Below, in pieces: positions 59,225-64,000 of a stretch of 64,000 bases of DNA. The translations under genes were made by a program, and so were the position numbers. Within the stretch, counting starts at the first letter, position 1; the number at the start of each line of letters is the position of its first letter. The notes beneath the pieces were generated by a model. The model had not been told where the DNA came from. It saw only the letters and a program-made list of their open reading frames with translations, and ran no database searches. The stretch lies in assembly GCA_034190875.2 (NCBI GenBank), contig CM067343.1, positions 57,069,731-57,133,730 of the forward strand. The letters are read 5' to 3'. Origin of the DNA: Urechis unicinctus. Lineage: Eukaryota > Annelida > Polychaeta > Xenopneusta > Urechidae.

Positions 59225-60120
59225 GTAGTAGATCCAGTGATGGATCTGGTGGTGGATCAAATAGAGGATCAAATAGAGGATCAGGTAGTGGAGCATGTAG
59301 GGCATCAGGTCAGTCAAAGATCAGGTCATAAATTAGCTAGTGGATCAGGTAATGGTAATATTGAAGTTTTAAGTCACTATCAACAACGATGTCATATCGT
59401 GACGGTGATGGGCGAGGATGATTGTGATGCTTGGATAGCTCCCTGTAAGTGTCAGCGCCCACTTGCAAAAACCCGGGCTGCAAAACCCACACCGATGAGA
59501 CAAAGGTCCAGCACGGTACCACCGGGTCGGGTGCATTCCCTTTCAGAGATGGGACCGCCAGTTACCGTGATCATCCGAGTCACGGGGAAACAGTCAGGTT
59601 TTCACACCTTGGGATCGATCCCTCAATCAGTGGGTCGATAGGCGAAGCAGCTTACCTCTACGCCACGGTGTCAGACTTTAAACTAATGGATAAAGCTAAG
59701 ATTCTTACCTCTACTAGTGGATCAGGTACAATGGCTCAGGTAATAGCTAGTGGATCAGGTAATGGATAAACTAGTGGATCAGGTAATGGATAAGCTAGTG
59801 GATCAGATAATGGATGAAGCGATAGGCAGCCAGGTGTTTATGTAGGGTGTAACAGCACTCACCTGAAGCGACAATATGATGTATGGTGGGTATTATACAA
59901 GTGGATTGATCTTTCAGGATCAGGTAATGGTTAAGGTCATGTAATATTCACGTTGATCAGGTTCCACACATAATGGATAAGCTAGTGGATAAGGTAATGG
60001 ATCAGCTAGTTGATTGGTAATCAGGTAATGACACCCGCTAGTATTGACACATAAATAATGACGACACCCACGTCTTGACACTTAAGGTAACGTCTGGGAT
60101 AAGCTGAGTGGATCAGGTAA
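59225..60120. repeat. Degenerate GTGGATCAGGTAATGG repeat, interrupted by a SINE
   Basis: Copies of CTAGTGGATCAGGTAATGGA occur on both sides of the SINE: 59225-59355 on the left, 59708-59815 and more scattered copies to 60120 on the right. This indicates an array split by insertion. Confidence 0.8.
59440..59672 (-). mobile_element. tRNA-derived SINE
   Basis: On the minus strand the element starts near 59672 with a Pol III promoter. The A box TGGCGTAGAGG is at 59665-59655 and the B box GGATCGATCCC at 59621-59611, at the spacing found in tRNA-related heads. A non-tRNA body of about 150 bp follows. Intact A and B boxes but no foldable acceptor stem argue for a SINE rather than a tRNA gene. The exact ends and target duplication were not resolved. 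Confidence 0.75.
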
Positions 60121-60329
60121 TAACGGGGTCCATTAACCACAATGATGGCAATGCCAGCGGGTACTATCTCGCTGCCAAATGACTGATACGAATCACAGGG
60201 GACTATAAGAAATTCAATCCATAATGACCAATAATAGAATATGACCGCCTTACGGCCGAAAATTCGGCATTATCACGTTATATTCAATTCGATATACTTA
60301 GAATCACCTATGAGGTGTGTTTTCATTCT

Positions 60330-60545
60330 CCATAATCCATAATGAACTAGATGAGCGACGGCTCTTATTCCATAATCCATAAGGTCCACATCCACAGACT
60401 TCTAGCTAGATGAGCGACGGCTCTTAATCTATAATCCATAATGAGCTAGATGAGCGACGGCTCTTATTCCATAATGAGCTAGATGAGCGACGGCTCTTAT
60501 TCTACAATACACAATGAGCTAGATGAGCGACGGCTCTTATTCCAA
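60330..60545. repeat. 33-bp tandem repeat, about 5 copies
   Basis: The unit is ATAATGAGCTAGATGAGCGA followed by CGGCTCTTATTCC; some copies are extended with CCATAATCCATA words. Confidence 0.9.
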
Positions 60546-60629
60546 TCCTCCTCTAACACAATGTCTCAAGCATCAATCATATTACGACAATATCACGACG
60601 AACATAAAACCGGACGTCGTGATGGAAGG

Positions 60630-61287
60630 CAACACAGCATGCGTCATTATGAGGCATCACAACATGCGTCATTATGAGGCATCACAACATGCGTCATTAT
60701 GAGGCATCACAATATGCGTCATTATGAGGCAACACAACATGCGTCATTATGAGGCATCACAACATGCGTCATTATGAGGCATCACAACATGTCTCATTGG
60801 GAGGCAACACAATATGCGTCATTATGAGGCATCACAACATGTATCATTATGAGGCATCACAACATGCGTCATTATGAGGCATCACAACATGTTATCATTA
60901 TGAGGCATCAGAACATGCGTCATTATGAGGCATCACAACATGCGTCATTATGAGGCATCACAACATGTCTCATTGGGAGGCAACACAATATGCGTCATTA
61001 TGAGGCATCACAACATGTATCATTATGAGCCATCACAACATGTATCATTGGGAGGCAACACAACATGCCTCAATCGGATGCAACACAACATGTCTCAATG
61101 GGAGGCATCACAACATGCCTCATTGGGAGGCAACACAACATGCGTCATTGGGAGGCATCACAACATGCGTCATTGGGAGGCAACACAACATGCCTAATTA
61201 GGAGGCAATACAACATGCGTCATTGGGAGGCAACACAACATGCGTCATTGGGAGGCAACACAACATGCCACATTGGGAGGCAATACA
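60630..61287. repeat. 25-bp minisatellite, about 26 copies
   Basis: The unit is GAGGCATCACAACATGCGTC followed by ATTAT or ATTGG. The ATTAT variant fills the left part and ATTGG the right part, with mixing at 60790-61060. GGCAACAC and GGCATCAC alternate irregularly. Confidence 0.96.
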
Positions 61288-61387
61288 TCACAAATGCAAA
61301 AACGCTTACATGCACATTCGCGTTGGTGAATAGATGAGCCGACCGGAGCGAGTGTTCCAATCAATCAACTTGAGGCAGCTCATTATA

Positions 61388-61419
<32 letters not shown>

Positions 61420-61425
61420 CGCCGT
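61388..61425. repeat. (GAC)n trinucleotide repeat, about 11 units
   Basis: A perfect GAC run passing into GCCGCCG, located between the 25-bp array and the interspersed repeat copy. Confidence 0.95.
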
Positions 61426-61497
61426 CACGAGTTGGGGTGTTGTCATATGAGAGTGAGTACGCACCATCAACCAGGAGTGAGAAAGATAGGTAAGATA

Positions 61498-61790
61498 AGT
61501 ATAGGGTTTAACGGCACACCAACACTCATGTGTTATACGGTGCCAAGAAAGGTTATAAGATAAGATTGACCTGATTAAGCAGCCGCCTTCTAGGATAAAT
61601 GAAAATACAGATGGAAAAGATTAAAATGGAAACGATTTTCCTAGGGCAAGTCACCACCAGCCGATTGACTGGACCAGGCCATTCAAGCCTCTCGTCTAGG
61701 TGAAAATCCGGGCTAGAGTAGTGTGTTGCAGACATGGCCTTCAAAAGGACCTCTCCACCCAACCACCTGGATCCCACTGTCCACCGAACC
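61498..61790 (+). mobile_element. Interspersed repeat, copy 2 (about 300 bp)
   Basis: Colinear with 51000-51305, including GGTTTAACGGCACACCAAC near the left end and AAGCAGCCGCCTTCT, CCTAGGGCA, GACTGGACCA and AATCCGGGCTAGAGTAGTGT further on. A (GGAA)n run follows about 90 bp beyond the last recognisable homology. Confidence 0.75.
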
Positions 61791-61882
61791 GAGTGGCAAC
61801 CAACGGCCAACAGGTTGCCCCCTATATGTCGCCACTTACGACATGCAGGAGGATACAGGTACCCCCACGCACCACAACCCAC

Positions 61883-61978
61883 AAGGGGAAGGAAGGAAGA
61901 GGAAGGAAGGAAGGAAGGAAGGAAGGAAGAAGGAAGGAAAAGGAAGGAGGAAGGAAGGAAGGAAGGAAGGAAAGAAGG
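61883..61978. repeat. (GGAA)n tetranucleotide repeat
   Basis: About 20 GGAA/GAAG units with minor interruptions. GGAA arrays are clusters of ETS-factor core sites in other animals; here no function is claimed. Confidence 0.95.
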
Positions 61979-62037
61979 CAGAAGCAACACACATAAGAAG
62001 GAACTACCCTAGAAGTCATGGAGTTGTAGAGTGATAA

Positions 62038-62195
62038 CAGTGGCTACGCCTATCAGTAATACCACACCTACTGATAACAGTGGCTACGCCTATCAGTAAT
62101 GCCACACCTACTGATAACAGTGGCTACGACTATCAGTAATGCCACACCTACTGATAACAGTGGCTGCGACTATCAGTAATGCTACACACACTGCT
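62038..62195. repeat. 40-bp tandem repeat with a hairpin in each unit, 4 copies
   Basis: The unit is TACTGATAACAGTGGCTACG followed by CCTATCAGTAATGCCACACC. TACTGATA and TATCAGTA are exact inverse copies within each unit, and TGGC/GCCA extend the symmetry. Confidence 0.93.
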
Positions 62196-64000
62196 ATGGC
62201 GCTAATCATTAGTGGAAATGTAGAGAAAAGTGACATTTGAAAATGTAGTTCTGTCGAGCCGATGATTGTTCATGCAATTAATGTCATAAGTAGCATTGGC
62301 AACCAGTTTTGCTTAAATTGTTTAAACATTTCAATTCCCCCTTGATATCTGCTGAACTGTTTGAACTATCTAGTGACGAATCAGAAAGCCAATAAGGCCA
62401 AACACAAACCTTAAAGAATCGTGTAGAAAATATGGGATGAGACGCATTCTGTGATGGATCAAAGGAAAATAAAAGAATGAAATACAACCCTGCCATGGGT
62501 AATGGAAACGCCTGACCATCCCCCAATTCAATCTGAAGATCTGCATGTGTTACCAGCATGCACACTTGACAAAAAGACGCATAGGTCTCCCAGTAAGATA
62601 TATACAACTAAATAATGCAGAAGCGAGCTTTGTTGTGGTTCAGCATGTATGGGTGGGATGAATCAAAGGAACTGCTTTATCAATGTACAGAAGACATATA
62701 ATCCTGTTGTTTACGTGTATTGTCAGAACGAATAACAATGAAAGAGAACATACATCGTTCTTGATGTCCATCCGCTCGAACCACATGTTACAAGCATACT
62801 AAAGCTGACATTATATAAGGCCACTTGGGAATTCATCATATGACCACTTCAAAGTCGACGACAGTCATAGATCTTAGAGCGAGGGGGCTTAATGCCAGAA
62901 CATGCTGTCACTTGGTGTGCCCGCTCTGTCGCTGCTTAATGTAACAGCGAGAACTTTTGCAATGGCCCTAGAGAGTTGGCGATTACAACAACCAAAGTGT
63001 GGGGCTATTCGGTGCGTCACAATGTCAATTAACAGTACATATGGATTGTCGATCTTACCGTCCGTTAACGATCCGTTTAACAATCAATACCCATGTCGCT
63101 TGTTAACACACCTTAGTTACGACGCTTATACGCTCCTAGTTAGCTTGCTAACGAATGACGGCTGCTCCTCTTACGAATGACCACCTTAGCAGTGTTTAGT
63201 AGTCCGGGGAGCGTTTCTGACCATGTCACTCATAATTACCGGCTAATTCATCATGACCATCGCATCCTGGCTTCGTGCGACGCTGGGAGATGCACCTCAC
63301 CCTATCTGGGTTGATGAATGAGCTTACCTGGTGCTGAATAATGACGTAGAATGAATCGCTGACCGGAAGTGGCTGTTGTAAGACTGATATTTACAATGAA
63401 CATTAGATGTCATATTGCGACTGAGGAGGTAGAATGTGTTTGGCTCAAGCACATAGCTCGGAATGGGGCTCAATACAAAATGGCGCAGGTGGCCGAGTCG
63501 CCGTGATGGGTAATACAAGAAAGAGGAAGATTATACTGCGATCAGAGCTGGACATGTCACCACGCTTCCCGTTGCTAAAGGAGTAATTCACTCACCCACC
63601 TTGTCCATTTAGCAACCACATGTTCACGATTCTTACCTGCACACACATAAACACATTAAGAGTAGGCATAATTTACAACCTATAAAGCCATCAGTAATGT
63701 ACGCACACACTGGTTAGTTTATGCGAGTGGGCACAGCTTATACATAGCCAATCGTAATTGGTTGAGAGAAATGATGAGAATCAATGCACTTGCATCGCGA
63801 CTCTTTGAGTTGGTCGAAAAAAGTACAAATATATATATATATCATTCCATTACTTATCGCCCTAAGGCTATAGAGTCCATTATAAGCCAACGCAAGCTGG
63901 TTGCAGCACAACTTCCCTGTGATGCATGGAATGTCGCAGGTGGACAAAAGGTCACTGCCTTATCGATGGCTTTCCTAAGAAGAGAACCATACTTGGAAAG
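62196..64000. other. Right end of the window, no recognised gene
   Basis: No exon with a known match. Two consensus-like splice donors on the minus strand (CAG-GTAAGC at 63322-63327 and CAG-GTAAGA near 63634-63639) are noted but give no recognisable protein. A short TA run is at 63830-63842. Confidence 0.45.

Noticed and set aside
60925-61337. Two 90-codon frames rich in His, Asn, Met and Gly
   Set aside because: They are the 25-bp minisatellite translated in shifting phases.
62284-62607. 107-codon minus-strand frame
   Set aside because: No similarity to MON2 or other known families, no convincing splice sites around it.
63328-63383. Possible 56-nt minus-strand exon between ATATCAG and GTAAGC
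   Set aside because: Good-looking splice sites and an open frame, but the peptide does not match the expected MON2 segment; chance cannot be excluded.

Overview
The window is animal nuclear DNA. It has long AT-rich introns, GT-AG splicing, many microsatellites and minisatellites, short inverted-repeat transposons and a tRNA-derived SINE. The two recognisable proteins and the repeat style suggest a lophotrochozoan invertebrate, most likely a mollusc. The organism assignment is inference; the gene assignments rest on exon-by-exon protein similarity. Nothing looks bacterial or viral. GENES: Two genes were found. (1) The minus strand carries the C-terminal half of MON2, a large Golgi/endosome trafficking scaffold. 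Fifteen coding exons were worked out by hand from 32007 down to the stop codon at 619. All introns are GT-AG, all phases agree, and the exons encode 886 residues that run colinear with vertebrate MON2 to its natural C terminus. The N-terminal half must lie beyond 64000, because no upstream exon could be recognised in 32008-64000. (2) The plus strand carries a CES-2/Giant/PAR-type bZIP transcription factor (23492-24367, 291 residues). It lies in the opposite orientation inside a single 22,990-bp MON2 intron (5575-28564), so it is a nested antisense gene. LAYOUT: 1-618 is downstream of the MON2 stop. 619-5574 holds the last seven MON2 exons, with two minisatellites and a 0.6-kb inverted-repeat transposon in their introns. 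5575-28564 is the giant intron with the nested bZIP gene, simple repeats and small satellites. 28565-32007 holds eight MON2 exons and a minisatellite whose unit copies a MON2 5' splice site. 32008-64000 has no recognised gene and is either one MON2 intron longer than 32 kb or intron plus other sequence. It contains a TTAA-flanked inverted-repeat element (38970-39546), a 381-bp hAT-like element with target duplication (40346-40726), a small hairpin-element family ending in TTATCGCA, a pair of roughly 300-bp interspersed repeats, a SINE, and a dense series of tandem arrays (42.2-43.6, 47.3-49.0, 50.1-50.9, 54.1-54.4 and 57.5-62.2 kb). HOW IT FITS TOGETHER: MON2 is a housekeeping trafficking gene read right to left. 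The bZIP regulator inside it is read left to right and probably has its own promoter, an upstream untranslated exon and a polyadenylation signal. The rest is repeat-driven sequence. No operon, CRISPR array, rRNA or convincing tRNA gene was found.
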